Source: Prochlorococcus sp. AG-412-C21 (GTDB lineage Bacteria; Cyanobacteriota; Cyanobacteriia; PCC-6307; Cyanobiaceae). From it: a stretch of 44,637 nt of DNA. The position numbers and the translations under genes are program-made. Location: assembly GCA_003214975.1 (NCBI GenBank), contig QCKZ01000008.1, positions 1-44,637 of the forward strand, in the 5' to 3' direction. Under the pieces are notes generated by a model. The model saw only the letters and a program-made list of their open reading frames with translations. It made no database searches and was not told the DNA's origin. Positions 1 through 8,973 of the stretch are shown here, one piece after another; within the stretch, counting starts at the first letter, position 1; every line of letters starts with the position of its first letter.

Positions 1-184
1 TTTCTTTATATTGTCCAAAATATAAAAGTTGATAAGCATTTTTGCCAATAGATAAACTTTCCTTTTGTAAATTTTTAATTGTTGGGAAATAATAATAAGG
101 CACCAATGATTTAACTTGATCTACTTTAAAAAAGTAGAAACTTATTAAAGAGACGCATATTATCTTTTTTAAAAACTTTTTCAT
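1..184 (-). CDS. Partial secreted or membrane-anchored protein, possibly TPR type (N-terminus only)
   Basis: Reading the minus strand from an ATG at 184-182 gives 61 open codons that run off the window edge. The start overlaps the TGA of queG in an ATGA arrangement, so the two genes are probably co-transcribed and translationally coupled. The N-terminus has lysines followed by a hydrophobic stretch (MKKFLKKIICVSLISFYFF), which looks like a signal peptide or signal anchor. It is followed by a segment ending in SIGKNAYQLLYFGQYKE, whose helical, Tyr/Leu/Gly pattern resembles the first helix of a tetratricopeptide repeat. The TPR assignment is inference from this short piece and from picocyanobacterial gene order next to queG. 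The rest of the protein lies outside the window. Confidence 0.6.
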   Translation of the reverse strand, partial: MKKFLKKIICVSLISFYFFKVDQVKSLVPYYYFPTIKNLQKESLSIGKNAYQLLYFGQYKE

Positions 185-1140
185 ATATTGATTGATTGAT
201 TGCTTAGATTTGCTTTTATGTTTCTTCTCCACATCCATGGTTTAATTCTTTTTAATGTAGTTCCTTTAAGATTTTCTTTCCAAGTTTTATCGTCCCAACT
301 TAATGAATCAATATTAAGATTTTTAATCCATTCTTTTGGAGTAGTTTCAAAATTATTGTTGAACGGCACTGATTTGTTCCAAGGACATACATCTTGACAA
401 ATATCACACCCTGCAACCCATCCATTTAAATTTTCTTTTATCTTTTTTGGAATAGTTTTTTTCCTACTTTCTATAGTGTGATAAGCAATACATAGATCAG
501 ATTGTATTACAAAGGGTTCTACTATTGCCTCTGTGGGACAATGTTCAATACACTTATCACATTTCCCGCAAAGTGATTGATGAGGTTTATCTGGTACTAG
601 ATCCTTTGTAAGGATCATAAAACCCAAAGTGAACCAAGAACCATTGTTTTTACTTATTAAATTGCTATTTTTACCTATCCAACCAATACCTGATTCTTCA
701 GCCCATGCTTTTTCAAGTAGTGGCGAGGTGTCAACACATATTTTCCATTTGCAATCAGGAATTTCTAGGTTAATCCATCTACCAATATTTTTTAATTTTT
801 TGTAAATTACTTTATGATAATCTTCCCCTTGACTAAATTTCCCAACCTTAAAGGTTTTATCTTTGTTGTTGTTTTGTGAACTAATGTAAGTAAATCCAAC
901 GCTTAAAACACTTTTTGCTCCTTCAAGAAGTGATTCTATGTTTTTCCTTCTTTCTGCTTCCATCCATTTCATTTCATCATGGTGATTGTTTGATAACCAT
1001 CTCTCTAATGAATTGGTTCTTAATTTTAAGCGCGAACTGCCTGGTATTAAAGCAATTCCAGATATTGAAAAACCTTCATTAATTGCTCTTTCTTTTAATT
1101 TTTTACTTATTTCTTTTATGTCTTGATGGTTATGGATCAT
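181..1140 (-). CDS. queG: Epoxyqueuosine reductase QueG
   Basis: This cobalamin-dependent iron-sulfur enzyme carries out the last step of queuosine formation, reducing epoxyqueuosine to queuosine in the anticodon of GUN tRNAs in the cytoplasm. At 319 residues it is near the usual family length. The catalytic-region motif DTSPLLEKAWAE with its Asp lies near residue 137. It is followed by two ferredoxin-type 4Fe-4S motifs: CGKCDKCIEHC at about 191-201, and Cys residues around 245-252 (CDICQDVCP). The cobalamin requirement fits an organism that makes corrinoid (cbiD lies in this window). The ATG at 1140 gives full N-terminal family similarity. The stop overlaps the ATG of the next gene by the ATGA pattern. 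Confidence 0.95.
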   Translation of the reverse strand: MIHNHQDIKEISKKLKERAINEGFSISGIALIPGSSRLKLRTNSLERWLSNNHHDEMKWMEAERRKNIESLLEGAKSVLSVGFTYISSQNNNKDKTFKVGKFSQGEDYHKVIYKKLKNIGRWINLEIPDCKWKICVDTSPLLEKAWAEESGIGWIGKNSNLISKNNGSWFTLGFMILTKDLVPDKPHQSLCGKCDKCIEHCPTEAIVEPFVIQSDLCIAYHTIESRKKTIPKKIKENLNGWVAGCDICQDVCPWNKSVPFNNNFETTPKEWIKNLNIDSLSWDDKTWKENLKGTTLKRIKPWMWRRNIKANLSNQSINI

Positions 1141-1287
1141 TTCTTTATTATGTATAGTATTTCTTTTAAAAGTTATTTTTTGTGGAAGAAACTAATAAAT
1201 AATTTAAATTTATTAAAAAAAAATATATCCTAACTAACTAAAAGTAGTTAAATTATTAGTAAAGTTAGTTTAGTTAGAAAGATTATT

Positions 1288-2022
1288 TTGGTTGAATCTA
1301 ATCAAAATCAAGATTTAAACCTAGGTAATAGGCTCCAACAGGATCTAAAAAATGATCTTATAGCTGGGTTATTGGTTGTAATACCTTTAGCAACAACTAT
1401 TTGGTTGTCATCATTAGTTAGTAAATTTGTTTTAACATTAGTTACTTCTGTTCCTAAGCAATTAAATCCTTTTATTAATTTAAATCCTTTATTGCAAGAT
1501 TTAATTAATCTTACTTTAGGTTTAACTGTTCCTTTATTAGCTATTTTACTTATTGGTTTAATGGCGAGAAATTTCGTCGGAAGATGGTTATTAGAATTTG
1601 GAGAAGGTACTTTATCAAAAATTCCTGTAGCTGGTGCAGTATATAAAACACTTAAACAATTGCTCGAAACTTTTTTAAGTAATAAATCTAATAGATTTAG
1701 AAGAGTTGTTTTAGTTGAATATCCACGAGAGGGACTTTACAGCGTAGGCTTTGTAACTGGTGATGTTGGTCCCTCTCTACAGCCAGAATTAGATGAAAAG
1801 TTGCTAAGTGTTTTTATTCCTACAGCACCAAACCCAACTACTGGTTGGTATACCTTGGTTCCTGAGTCTTCTGTTAAGGATTTAAATATTTCTGTTGAAG
1901 ATGCCTTTAGAACAATAATTTCAGCAGGGATAGTTAATCCAGATGAGAAAAATAATACTTCAAATCCAACTTTTTCAAAATTATTTTCTCAACTACGTGC
2001 TTCTACTAATACATCTTCTTAA
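1288..2022 (+). CDS. DUF502 family integral membrane protein
   Basis: This 244-residue protein has two strongly hydrophobic segments, near residues 24-46 (LIAGLLVVIPLATTIWL) and 72-95 (LTVPLLAILLIGLMARNFVG). A conserved stretch follows with GEGTLSKIPVAGAVYKTLKQ and VVLVEYPREGLYSVGFVTG, and then the TAPNPTTGW motif typical of DUF502 proteins. No biochemical function is established for the family, so none is assigned. The start is TTG at 1288; no in-frame ATG precedes the hydrophobic region. Just upstream, at 1230-1277, is an imperfect inverted repeat. The gene ends three bases before the ATG of nusB, so the two are very likely co-transcribed with ftsY downstream. Confidence 0.85.
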   Translation: MVESNQNQDLNLGNRLQQDLKNDLIAGLLVVIPLATTIWLSSLVSKFVLTLVTSVPKQLNPFINLNPLLQDLINLTLGLTVPLLAILLIGLMARNFVGRWLLEFGEGTLSKIPVAGAVYKTLKQLLETFLSNKSNRFRRVVLVEYPREGLYSVGFVTGDVGPSLQPELDEKLLSVFIPTAPNPTTGWYTLVPESSVKDLNISVEDAFRTIISAGIVNPDEKNNTSNPTFSKLFSQLRASTNTSS

Positions 2023-2025
2023 TTG

Positions 2026-2655
2026 ATGAATAACAATAGATCCCTCTCGAGAGAATTATCTTTGATTTCTCTAGGTTTGATAAAAGATAAAGGTGATTTC
2101 AAATTAAATCAATTTCAGGTAGAAGAGATTTTTGAATCTGCCTTGGATTCTCTAGTAAATCATTGCAGAGATGAATTAGATAATTGTGAATCAGAGTTAG
2201 AAAATGCATCACAAAAAATATTAGATAGTGAATTGCAAGAAGGAGTTGATTCCTCTTTTGCAAATGTTAGAGATCAGTTAAAAAAATCTTTAAAAAACAT
2301 TGAAACTGTAATGAATACACTCTCAGTAACTTTAGACTTTCCTAAATTAATCGTTTCTAGTGGACAAATTGATATTAGAGAGGATGTGAATCAGAGGATT
2401 AGTAATATCATAAATAACCTTACAATTATTGATTCTGATATTGACCAAGTAATGGATGGCTGGAGATTAAAAAGATTACCAAGAATTGACCGAGATATTT
2501 TGCGTTTAGCGTATGTTGATATTAATTTTCTGAACACACCTTTTGCAGTTGCTTGTGATGAGGCAGTAAATCTAGCTAATAAATATAGTGATATTCAAGG
2601 AAGAAAATTTATTAATGGAGTTTTAAGGAGATTACAAACAATAAAATCGCAATGA
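2026..2655 (+). CDS. nusB: Transcription antitermination factor NusB
   Basis: NusB binds boxA RNA with NusE (ribosomal protein S10) and supports processive transcription of rRNA operons. The C-terminal half carries the conserved helical core: DQVMDGWRLKRLPRIDRDILRLAYVDI, then TPFAVACDEAVNLANKYSDIQGRKFINGVL, the family signature. At 209 residues it is longer than the enterobacterial protein because of an acidic, helical insertion or extension in the N-terminal half, which is usual in cyanobacteria. A TTG immediately precedes the ATG at 2026; I chose the ATG. It lies between DUF502 and ftsY on the same strand, with a 58-bp gap before ftsY. Confidence 0.93.
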   Translation: MNNNRSLSRELSLISLGLIKDKGDFKLNQFQVEEIFESALDSLVNHCRDELDNCESELENASQKILDSELQEGVDSSFANVRDQLKKSLKNIETVMNTLSVTLDFPKLIVSSGQIDIREDVNQRISNIINNLTIIDSDIDQVMDGWRLKRLPRIDRDILRLAYVDINFLNTPFAVACDEAVNLANKYSDIQGRKFINGVLRRLQTIKSQ

Positions 2656-2713
2656 TTATTTGATATAAATAAATAGTATTTTAAAATTAATTAAATACGA
2701 ATTATAAATATCA

Positions 2714-3943
2714 ATGACAAATACTGACTCCAATAATTCTCGAGAGTGGGCTGCAGAAGCTTATGCACTTTTAAAAAAACGACAGGAAGAGCAAAAACAA
2801 GAATTACAAAAGCAGGAAGAGCAAAAACAAGAATTACAAAAGCAGGAAGAGCAAAAACAATTTTTGATTGATAGTGCTAGTAAAGAAAATATTCCGGGAT
2901 TGTCTAAAACTATAGATGAACCAGAATTGGGAGAATTTGATGATAATTTTACTTGGTCTGCAATGGTACTAGCTGCTCAAGGAAAAAAAATAAATCAAAT
3001 ATCCATAGATGAAATTGATTGGCTAACTAAATTAAGAAGAGGATTAGAAGATACAAGAAAAGGTTTTGTAACTGAATTATTGGATAAATTGGGAGATGAT
3101 CCTCTTACTCCTGAATCTCTTGATGATTTAGAGACTCTATTAATAAGAGCTGATGTAGGTATTGATTCAACTGATAAAGTTATAAGTTCTTTAAGAACAA
3201 AATTAAACGAAGAAGTCGTTGGCGGAGAAGCAGGAATAAAATTTTTAAAGAAAGAATTAAAATTAATTATTGATAAACCAATAAAAAATTCAGGTCTTGA
3301 TCTTTTAGTGCCTCAAAAGGGTAAGTTAAATGTTTGGTTATTAGTAGGAGTTAATGGCGTTGGTAAAACTACTACATTAGGAAAATTAGCATATTTATCA
3401 TCAAGGAGTAATTATAAAACCTTGATAGCTGCTGCTGATACTTTTAGAGCTGCGGCAGTAGAACAACTTAAAGTATGGGGTGAAAGGAGTAATGTTGATG
3501 TAATATCTAATCAATCTAAAAATGCTGATCCAGCTGCTGTAGTTTTTGATGCAATCAATTCTGCAAAAAAAAGAAATGTTGACTTATTATTAGTTGATAC
3601 AGCAGGTAGATTGCAAACAAAAAATAATTTGATGGATGAATTAGCAAAAATAAAAAAAATTATTGATAAAAAGGTACCAGATGCAATCGTTGAATCATTA
3701 TTAGTGTTAGATGCAAGTCAGGGTCAAAATGGCTTAAAGCAAGCAAAAAGTTTTGCCAAATCAGCAAATTTAAGTGGAGCAATTATTACTAAATTGGATG
3801 GTACTTCAAGAGGAGGTGTCTCTTTAGCTGTTTCTGAAGAAGTTAACTTGCCTATAAGATTTATTGGGGCTGGAGAAGGTATAAAAGATTTGAGACCTTT
3901 TAATAGTTATGAATTTGTGGAGGCTATGCTTGCTGATAAATAA
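2714..3943 (+). CDS. ftsY: Signal recognition particle receptor FtsY
   Basis: FtsY is the SRP receptor GTPase that docks ribosome-SRP complexes at the membrane. An acidic, Gln/Lys-rich N-terminal A-domain covers about residues 1-90. The helical N domain follows, then the G domain with P-loop GVNGVGKTT near 212, DTFRAAAVEQL near 241, DTAGR near 295 and TKLDGTSRGG near 358. The C-terminal GEGIKDLRPF is the family closing motif. At 409 residues the size is normal. The A-domain contains a perfect DNA-level tandem repeat of 30 bp (2783-2860) that encodes repeated EEQKQELQKQ units, so this linker probably varies in length between strains. Confidence 0.96.
   Translation: MTNTDSNNSREWAAEAYALLKKRQEEQKQELQKQEEQKQELQKQEEQKQFLIDSASKENIPGLSKTIDEPELGEFDDNFTWSAMVLAAQGKKINQISIDEIDWLTKLRRGLEDTRKGFVTELLDKLGDDPLTPESLDDLETLLIRADVGIDSTDKVISSLRTKLNEEVVGGEAGIKFLKKELKLIIDKPIKNSGLDLLVPQKGKLNVWLLVGVNGVGKTTTLGKLAYLSSRSNYKTLIAAADTFRAAAVEQLKVWGERSNVDVISNQSKNADPAAVVFDAINSAKKRNVDLLLVDTAGRLQTKNNLMDELAKIKKIIDKKVPDAIVESLLVLDASQGQNGLKQAKSFAKSANLSGAIITKLDGTSRGGVSLAVSEEVNLPIRFIGAGEGIKDLRPFNSYEFVEAMLADK
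2783..2860 (+). repeat. 30-bp perfect tandem repeat inside ftsY, 2.6 copies
   Basis: The 30-bp unit begins CAGGAAGAGCAAAAACAAG. It occurs at 2783-2812 and 2813-2842, followed by an 18-base partial copy at 2843-2860, all identical. The unit is a multiple of three, so it adds ten residues per copy to the charged A-domain without breaking the frame. It encodes repeats of a helical, Gln/Lys/Glu-rich segment likely to form an extended coil. Confidence 0.95.
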
Positions 3944-4000
3944 ATATTTGATTAAAATTTTAAATTTAATGTTAAAACATATTTATCTATTAGATTTGTT

Positions 4001-5344
4001 GTGAAAAATAATCAAAAAGAAAATTTATTTTCAAACAAATTTATTCAAAAGTTTTTAGATAATGAATCTAAAGTATCTTTCAAAAATAAATACAAATTTG
4101 CTGAAATTGCATCTTCTTTAGCATATTACTTAAAATCTTTTTCCAACATAAATAAATTACTAGATTATGTATGTTTAATTTTTAAACATATTTTTAAAGA
4201 AAAAATAGTATTAATTATTCCTTTAAATTATGAGGGAGAAATATGGCATGAAAACATAAAAATTTCATCAAATAATGAATTTTTAAAAATTCAAGAAGAA
4301 ATAAATAGTTTTTTGACTCAATTTAATTTTTCTAAAAATTTTAAAATAAAACATATTCTAACTTTTGAGAATGCTTTAAAAAATAATTTCAAAGAATATA
4401 AAATAGAAACAGATAAAATATTATCTAGAAGTAAATGCAGAGGATTTATTTATATTTTTAGCAAGGATTTATCTGGCGATTCCATCATCGATGATTCTAA
4501 TTTTAATTTTATTCAAAGTTGTCTTGCTGTTGGATTAGAAAATTACTGCTTAATAAAAACAAAGAAAAAGCATGAGAATGTAGATAGAGAAATTTCTACT
4601 GGTGCTGAAATACAATCTCAATTACTTCCAGATTATTGTCCAATTATTTATGGTGTAGACCTTGCCGCACATTGTAGACCTGCCCTCCAATTAGGCGGAG
4701 ATTATTATGATTTTATGTGTTTAAAAACGAATATCTCAGAAAAAAGCAAAGAAAAAGCTAGATGGGCGTTAGTAATTGGTGATGTTATGGGCAAAGGAAT
4801 TCCAGCTGGTCTTCTAATGACTATGCTCAGAGGAATGTTACGCGCAGAAGTTCTTACAGGTTTACCTCCAGATAGGATTTTGCATGATTTAAATCAATTA
4901 GCAATAAATGATTTAGATCAATCACATAGATTTGTGACATTATTCTATTCAGATTATGACCCTAGAACTAGAAAATTGAGATTTGCTAATGCAGCTCATA
5001 ATCCCCCTTTGCTTTGGAAAAGCTCAGATCAGAAAATTATAAAATTAGATGCAGAAGGATTTGTACTTGGACTACAAAAAGACGCTGAGTATAATCGTGG
5101 TGAAATCAAGCTTAATGAAAATGATTTAGTGCTTTATTACACTGATGGAGTAATTGATACTTCTAATTCTTTAGGAGAAAGATTTGATGAGGAGAGGTTA
5201 ATTAAAACCCTTACAAAATTATGTAAGCAATCCTATACATCCCAGGAAATCTTAAATAAAATATTTAAAAAATTAGATGATTTTACAGGACAAAATAGAC
5301 ATCTGGAAGATGATGCATCTATGGTTGTTTTTCAACTGAAATAG
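4001..5344 (+). CDS. SpoIIE/RsbU-type PP2C serine phosphatase
   Basis: The C-terminal half (about residues 200-447) is a PP2C-type phosphatase domain of the SpoIIE/RsbU class. It has EIQSQLLPDY near 203, the metal-binding GGDYYDF at 232-238, GDVMGKGIPAGLLMTMLRGMLRAE, the FVTLFY strand, ANAAHNPPLL, YYTDGVID, and the final Asp in LEDDASMVVFQL. The N-terminal 190 residues are lysine- and phenylalanine-rich and look like a weak GAF-type sensory domain. Proteins of this class dephosphorylate anti-sigma antagonists in partner-switching pathways; the partner here is not visible. The start is GTG at 4001. It is a single-gene unit 57 bp after ftsY and 63 bp before argH. Confidence 0.85.
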   Translation: MKNNQKENLFSNKFIQKFLDNESKVSFKNKYKFAEIASSLAYYLKSFSNINKLLDYVCLIFKHIFKEKIVLIIPLNYEGEIWHENIKISSNNEFLKIQEEINSFLTQFNFSKNFKIKHILTFENALKNNFKEYKIETDKILSRSKCRGFIYIFSKDLSGDSIIDDSNFNFIQSCLAVGLENYCLIKTKKKHENVDREISTGAEIQSQLLPDYCPIIYGVDLAAHCRPALQLGGDYYDFMCLKTNISEKSKEKARWALVIGDVMGKGIPAGLLMTMLRGMLRAEVLTGLPPDRILHDLNQLAINDLDQSHRFVTLFYSDYDPRTRKLRFANAAHNPPLLWKSSDQKIIKLDAEGFVLGLQKDAEYNRGEIKLNENDLVLYYTDGVIDTSNSLGERFDEERLIKTLTKLCKQSYTSQEILNKIFKKLDDFTGQNRHLEDDASMVVFQLK

Positions 5345-5407
5345 CTATTTTTTGTCACCTATATAAAAAAAATGCTTTATTAGAGATATCTCAAGTTACT
5401 AATTGAT

Positions 5408-6787
5408 ATGGCAAAAGTTTGGAGTAAAAGATTCGATAATACACTTGACCCTTTCATTGAAAAGTTTAATGCTTCTATTGGTTTTGATAGAAAGCTTATT
5501 TTAGAAGATTTAGATTGCTCGATTGCCCATGCAAAAATGCTTGGTAAAACAAAAGTTTTATCCCCTTCTGAAACTTTGCAGATTATTAATGGTTTAGAGA
5601 AAATAAAAGTTGAGTATTTGGAGGGTAAATTTTCCCCTAGTCCCCCTTCTGAAGATATTCACTATTGTATTGAAGAAAAATTAATTAGTTTAATTGGTGA
5701 TACTGGAAAAAAATTACATACAGGTAGAAGCAGAAATGATCAAGTTGGTACAGATATAAGATTGTGGCTTAGAAAAGAGATTGATAATCTTGAAATTTTA
5801 ATAATTGATTTGCAAAAATCCTTCTTAAATCTTGCGGAATCTAATATTTATACACTAATTCCTGGATATACTCACATGCAAAGAGCGCAACCATTATCTT
5901 TGGCTCATCATTTATTGGCTTATTTAGAAATGTTCCAAAGAGACCGCGAAAGGTTTAAAGAAGTAAGATCAAGAGTCAATACTTCCCCATTAGGAGCTGC
6001 AGCATTAGCTGGTACAAAAATAAAAATAGATAGGAACTTTACAGCAGCAGAATTGGGTTTTGAAAATATTTATAAAAATAGTGTTGATGCAGTGAGTGAC
6101 AGAGATTTTTGTATAGAGTTTGTTTCTGCATCTGCTTTGACAATGTCTCATTTGAGTAAAATTTCGGAGGAAATAATTTTATGGGTAACTGATGAATTTT
6201 CTTTTGCAAAATTAACAGACAAATGTGCTACTGGTAGTAGCTTAATGCCTCAGAAAAAAAATCCAGATGTTCCAGAATTGATAAGAGGTAAAACGGGAAG
6301 AGTTTATGGACATCTTCAAGCTTTGTTAACCATGGTTAAAGGGGTACCACTTGCATATAATAAGGATTTTCAAGAGGATAAAGAGCCAATCTTTGATACT
6401 ACAGAGACTATATCTTCTTGCATTAAAGCAATGACTATTTTAATTAATGAGGGCTTACAATTTAATATTGAAAATTTATCTGATTCAGTAGAAAATGACT
6501 TTTCTAATGCTACTGATTTGGCAGATTACTTAGTTGGTAAACAAGTTCCTTTTAGAACCGCATATCAAGTTGTGGGTGAAATTGTTAAGTATTGCTTAGA
6601 GAGAAAAATATTGTTTAAAAATCTTAAAATTGATGAATTTAAAAAATTTCATCCCAAATTTGATAAGGATGTTTTTGTGGATCTTAAACCTATGAATGTT
6701 GTTAATTCAAGAACTAGTGAAGGTGGCACAGGTTTTATCCAAGTAAAAAAGGAGATAAATAATTGGCAGAAAAAATTGTTATTCTAA
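5408..6787 (+). CDS. argH: Argininosuccinate lyase ArgH
   Basis: ArgH splits argininosuccinate into arginine and fumarate, the last step of arginine synthesis. The 459-residue length is standard for the fumarase/aspartase superfamily. Clear signatures are [13 protein letters not shown] near 101, the [16 protein letters not shown] segment ([18 protein letters not shown]), and the superfamily loop [11 protein letters not shown] near 276 containing the catalytic Ser. The ATG at 5408 gives the conserved VWSKRFD start. An intrinsic terminator-like hairpin lies about 60 bases beyond the stop. Confidence 0.97.
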   Translation: MAKVWSKRFDNTLDPFIEKFNASIGFDRKLILEDLDCSIAHAKMLGKTKVLSPSETLQIINGLEKIKVEYLEGKFSPSPPSEDIHYCIEEKLISLIGDTGKKLHTGRSRNDQVGTDIRLWLRKEIDNLEILIIDLQKSFLNLAESNIYTLIPGYTHMQRAQPLSLAHHLLAYLEMFQRDRERFKEVRSRVNTSPLGAAALAGTKIKIDRNFTAAELGFENIYKNSVDAVSDRDFCIEFVSASALTMSHLSKISEEIILWVTDEFSFAKLTDKCATGSSLMPQKKNPDVPELIRGKTGRVYGHLQALLTMVKGVPLAYNKDFQEDKEPIFDTTETISSCIKAMTILINEGLQFNIENLSDSVENDFSNATDLADYLVGKQVPFRTAYQVVGEIVKYCLERKILFKNLKIDEFKKFHPKFDKDVFVDLKPMNVVNSRTSEGGTGFIQVKKEINNWQKKLLF

Positions 6788-6849
6788 ATCTGAATTATTT
6801 TTCTACAACAAGGGTATACTTTGGAGTAGAATAATAAGGTAATGTTATT

Positions 6850-6872
6850 AAACTGCTTATAGTAGTTTTTTT
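6850..6872 (+). terminator. Candidate intrinsic terminator after argH
   Basis: AAACTGCT (6850-6857) and AGTAGTTT (6861-6868) form an eight-pair stem with one mismatch and a 3-nt loop. The run of seven T residues begins within the stem end and continues to 6872. It lies 62 bases past argH and 28 bases before the GTG start of the RRM gene, so it could terminate argH, or it could be a leader structure or attenuator for the RRM gene. The stem is AT-rich and therefore weak. Confidence 0.4.
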
Positions 6873-6899
6873 AATTAGGTTTTCTTTGTTGATTTTAAA

Positions 6900-7379
6900 G
6901 TGAGTATTTTTGTTGGCAATTTGCCTTTCCGCGCAGAGCGTGAAGATGTTTTACAATTGTTTACCCCTTTTGGTGAAGTTTTAAATTGTTCTCTTCCCCT
7001 TGAAAGAGATACTGGAAGAAAAAGAGGCTTTGCATTCGTTGAGATGGCAGATGAAGCTATTGAGTCAACAGCTATTGATGGTTTGCAAGGCACAGAGCTT
7101 ATGGGAAGACCATTAAGAATTAATAAGGCAGAGCCAAGAGGATCTGGAGGATCTCGTAGAGGAGGAAGAGGTGGCTATGGCGGCGGTAATAACGGCGGTG
7201 GTTATGGTGGTGGTAATTCTGAACCTAATACTTCTTATACAAATCAATCCTCCGGATCAGAAGGTTGGGAAGATAGAAGTTATGGGAACTCTTCTGAAAA
7301 CTCTGAATATGAAAGTGGCAGAAGCAGGAGAAAAAGAGGTGTTTCAAGTGAAGGTAATGTTTCAAACGAGGAGAATTAA
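6900..7379 (+). CDS. Glycine-rich RRM RNA-binding protein (cyanobacterial Rbp type)
   Basis: An N-terminal RNA recognition motif spans about residues 1-80, with RNP2 IFVGNLPF at 3-10 and RNP1 KRGFAFVEM at 41-49. It is followed by a glycine-rich tail (RRGGRGGYGGGNNGGGYGG) and a Ser/Asn/Glu/Arg-rich C-terminus. This is the layout of cyanobacterial Rbp proteins, which bind single-stranded RNA and are often cold- or light-regulated; in some cyanobacteria they help place thylakoid mRNAs. The start is GTG at 6900, directly before the conserved SIFVGNLPF. At 159 residues it is longer than the smallest Rbps because of the tail. Its stop overlaps the stop of dusA on the other strand by four bases. Confidence 0.9.
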   Translation: MSIFVGNLPFRAEREDVLQLFTPFGEVLNCSLPLERDTGRKRGFAFVEMADEAIESTAIDGLQGTELMGRPLRINKAEPRGSGGSRRGGRGGYGGGNNGGGYGGGNSEPNTSYTNQSSGSEGWEDRSYGNSSENSEYESGRSRRKRGVSSEGNVSNEEN

Positions 7380-8380
7380 TAACCCATTTCTTCAAGTCTA
7401 GAAGTTAATTTAAGAAGATACTTAATATCTAATTCCTTTTTGATAGATTTAGTTGAAATTTGATTTCTCCAAACTTTTGCTTTTGGAATGCTTTCGACTA
7501 AATTTATAAGATGTTTACAAATATCCCAGGATTTTCCTCCATTAGTTAAATGTTTGTCTATGTATGGAATTAAGGAGAAGATGATATCTGATGCAGATTT
7601 AGGTTTTGTATTGATTCCATACACTTTTTCGTCAATTTCAGACCATCTTAAGGGATATTTATAAGCTGATCTTCCAATCATTACACCATCAAAATCACTT
7701 AGAGCTTTTAAAGATTCATCGATACTATTGAAACCTCCATTGATTTCAATTAATAACTTTGGATTTAATTTTTTTAATTTTTTGACTACATCGTACCTTA
7801 GTGGAGGTATAGTTCTGTTTTGTTTTGGATTTAGACCTTTTAATATGGCTTTCCTTGCATGAACTGTAAATCTGTCTGCACCGGCATTTGCTATATCCCT
7901 TACGAAATTATTTAAGTTTCTGAAACTATCATCGTCGTCTACACCGATTCTGTGTTTAATCGTTACCGGTAAGCTGCAGCTATTTTTTAGGGATTCTATG
8001 CATTTTGCTACTTTTTTAGGATCTCTCATTAGTGAAGCGCCAAAATTTCCAGAACAAACTCTTGGACTTGGACAACCAACATTAAAGTTTATTTCGTCAT
8101 AACCCCAATCCTGAGCCATTCGGGCAGCCTCTTTAAGGATTTGAGGATTGTCCCCACCAAATTGAATCGATATCGGGTGTTCTTCATTATTAAAATCTAA
8201 AAGTTTTTCTTTTTTATTGGTATAAACTAAACTCTGAGCCACAATCATTTCCGTATATAAGAGAGCTTCAGAACTTATTTTTCTCATAATCATTCTGAAA
8301 TGTGTATCAGTACAATCCATCATTGGAGCAATACTTAATTTATGAATATTTTTAATAGAATTAGTATGTATAGAATTCAT
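7376..8380 (-). CDS. dusA: tRNA-dihydrouridine synthase, DusA type
   Basis: This FMN- and NADPH-dependent enzyme reduces uridine to dihydrouridine in tRNA D-loops. The fold is a TIM barrel beginning APMMDCTDTHFR, with LLYTEMI near 41, the catalytic-loop Cys in NVGCPSPRV at residue 103, RIGVDDDDSF, and the phosphate-binding INGGF and DGVMIGR motifs. The HARKAILKGLNPKQNRTIPPL segment is much closer to the DusA subgroup (target U20/U20a) than to DusB/NifR3, although picocyanobacterial genes are often labelled nifR3. It is 334 residues long and convergent with the RRM gene (four-base overlap). Confidence 0.92.
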   Translation of the reverse strand: MNSIHTNSIKNIHKLSIAPMMDCTDTHFRMIMRKISSEALLYTEMIVAQSLVYTNKKEKLLDFNNEEHPISIQFGGDNPQILKEAARMAQDWGYDEINFNVGCPSPRVCSGNFGASLMRDPKKVAKCIESLKNSCSLPVTIKHRIGVDDDDSFRNLNNFVRDIANAGADRFTVHARKAILKGLNPKQNRTIPPLRYDVVKKLKKLNPKLLIEINGGFNSIDESLKALSDFDGVMIGRSAYKYPLRWSEIDEKVYGINTKPKSASDIIFSLIPYIDKHLTNGGKSWDICKHLINLVESIPKAKVWRNQISTKSIKKELDIKYLLKLTSRLEEMGY

Positions 8381-8403
8381 TACTTTTTATGTGATTTAAA
8401 TAT

Positions 8404-8898
8404 ATGAATCAATTTTTTTCAAGAAGAATTTTTATTCTAATTCCTACTATGTCAATCTTAAAAATAATCTTTAAGCCTATGCAAGTATTAGCTTCTTCAC
8501 TTCCTTCTAAAGAAGAGTGGAATTTATCAAAAGATGAATGGAAATCTAGGCTAAGTCCAGAAACTTATTATATATTGAGGGAGGAAGGAACTGAAAGAGC
8601 TTTCAGTAGCGAATTGAACAATGAGAAAAGAAAAGGGGTTTTTCACTGTGCAGGATGTGATTTACCCCTTTTTCTCTCTGATAAAAAGTATGATAGTGGT
8701 ACAGGATGGCCAAGCTTTTCGGATTCAATTCAAGGATCAGTTGAAACAAAGGTTGATTTCAAGTTAATTGTCCCAAGAACCGAATATCATTGTTCTAGAT
8801 GCGGAGGTCATCAAGGACATGTCTTTAATGATGGGCCACTTCCAACAGGCAAAAGATACTGTAATAATGGCCTAGCATTAAGGTTTGTTCCTGACTAA
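8404..8898 (+). CDS. msrB: Peptide methionine-R-sulfoxide reductase MsrB with N-terminal export-like signal
   Basis: MsrB repairs methionine-R-sulfoxide in oxidised proteins. The core (about residues 35-164) has the two zinc-binding pairs CAGC and CSRC, the substrate motif SGTGWPSF, and the catalytic Cys in GKRYCNNGLALRF. The unusual part is the N-terminus: MNQFFSRRIFILIPTMSIL, then a hydrophobic stretch ending VLASS. The twin arginine in SRRIFI followed by hydrophobic residues and an AxS-like cleavage site fits a Tat signal. That would place this MsrB in the thylakoid lumen or periplasm rather than the cytoplasm. Localisation is inference; the enzyme call is secure. Confidence 0.93.
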   Translation: MNQFFSRRIFILIPTMSILKIIFKPMQVLASSLPSKEEWNLSKDEWKSRLSPETYYILREEGTERAFSSELNNEKRKGVFHCAGCDLPLFLSDKKYDSGTGWPSFSDSIQGSVETKVDFKLIVPRTEYHCSRCGGHQGHVFNDGPLPTGKRYCNNGLALRFVPD

Positions 8899-8904
8899 AA
8901 ATTT

Positions 8905-8919
8905 GTGCGGCCTTCCGCA
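8905..8919 (+). other. GC-rich hairpin between msrB and grpE
   Basis: TGCGG (8906-8910) and CCGCA (8915-8919) pair around a four-base loop CCTT. This G+C-rich patch stands out in very AT-rich surroundings, seven bases after the msrB stop. A weak T-containing stretch (CTTGTTTTG) follows, so it may be a terminator for msrB. It could also be a structure in the grpE-dnaJ promoter region. Function is not established by the sequence. Confidence 0.35.
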
Positions 8920-8973
8920 ACTTGTTTTGTGCATCACTTTAATGGAAAATAGTTCTAAGAAATATTTAGGAAA

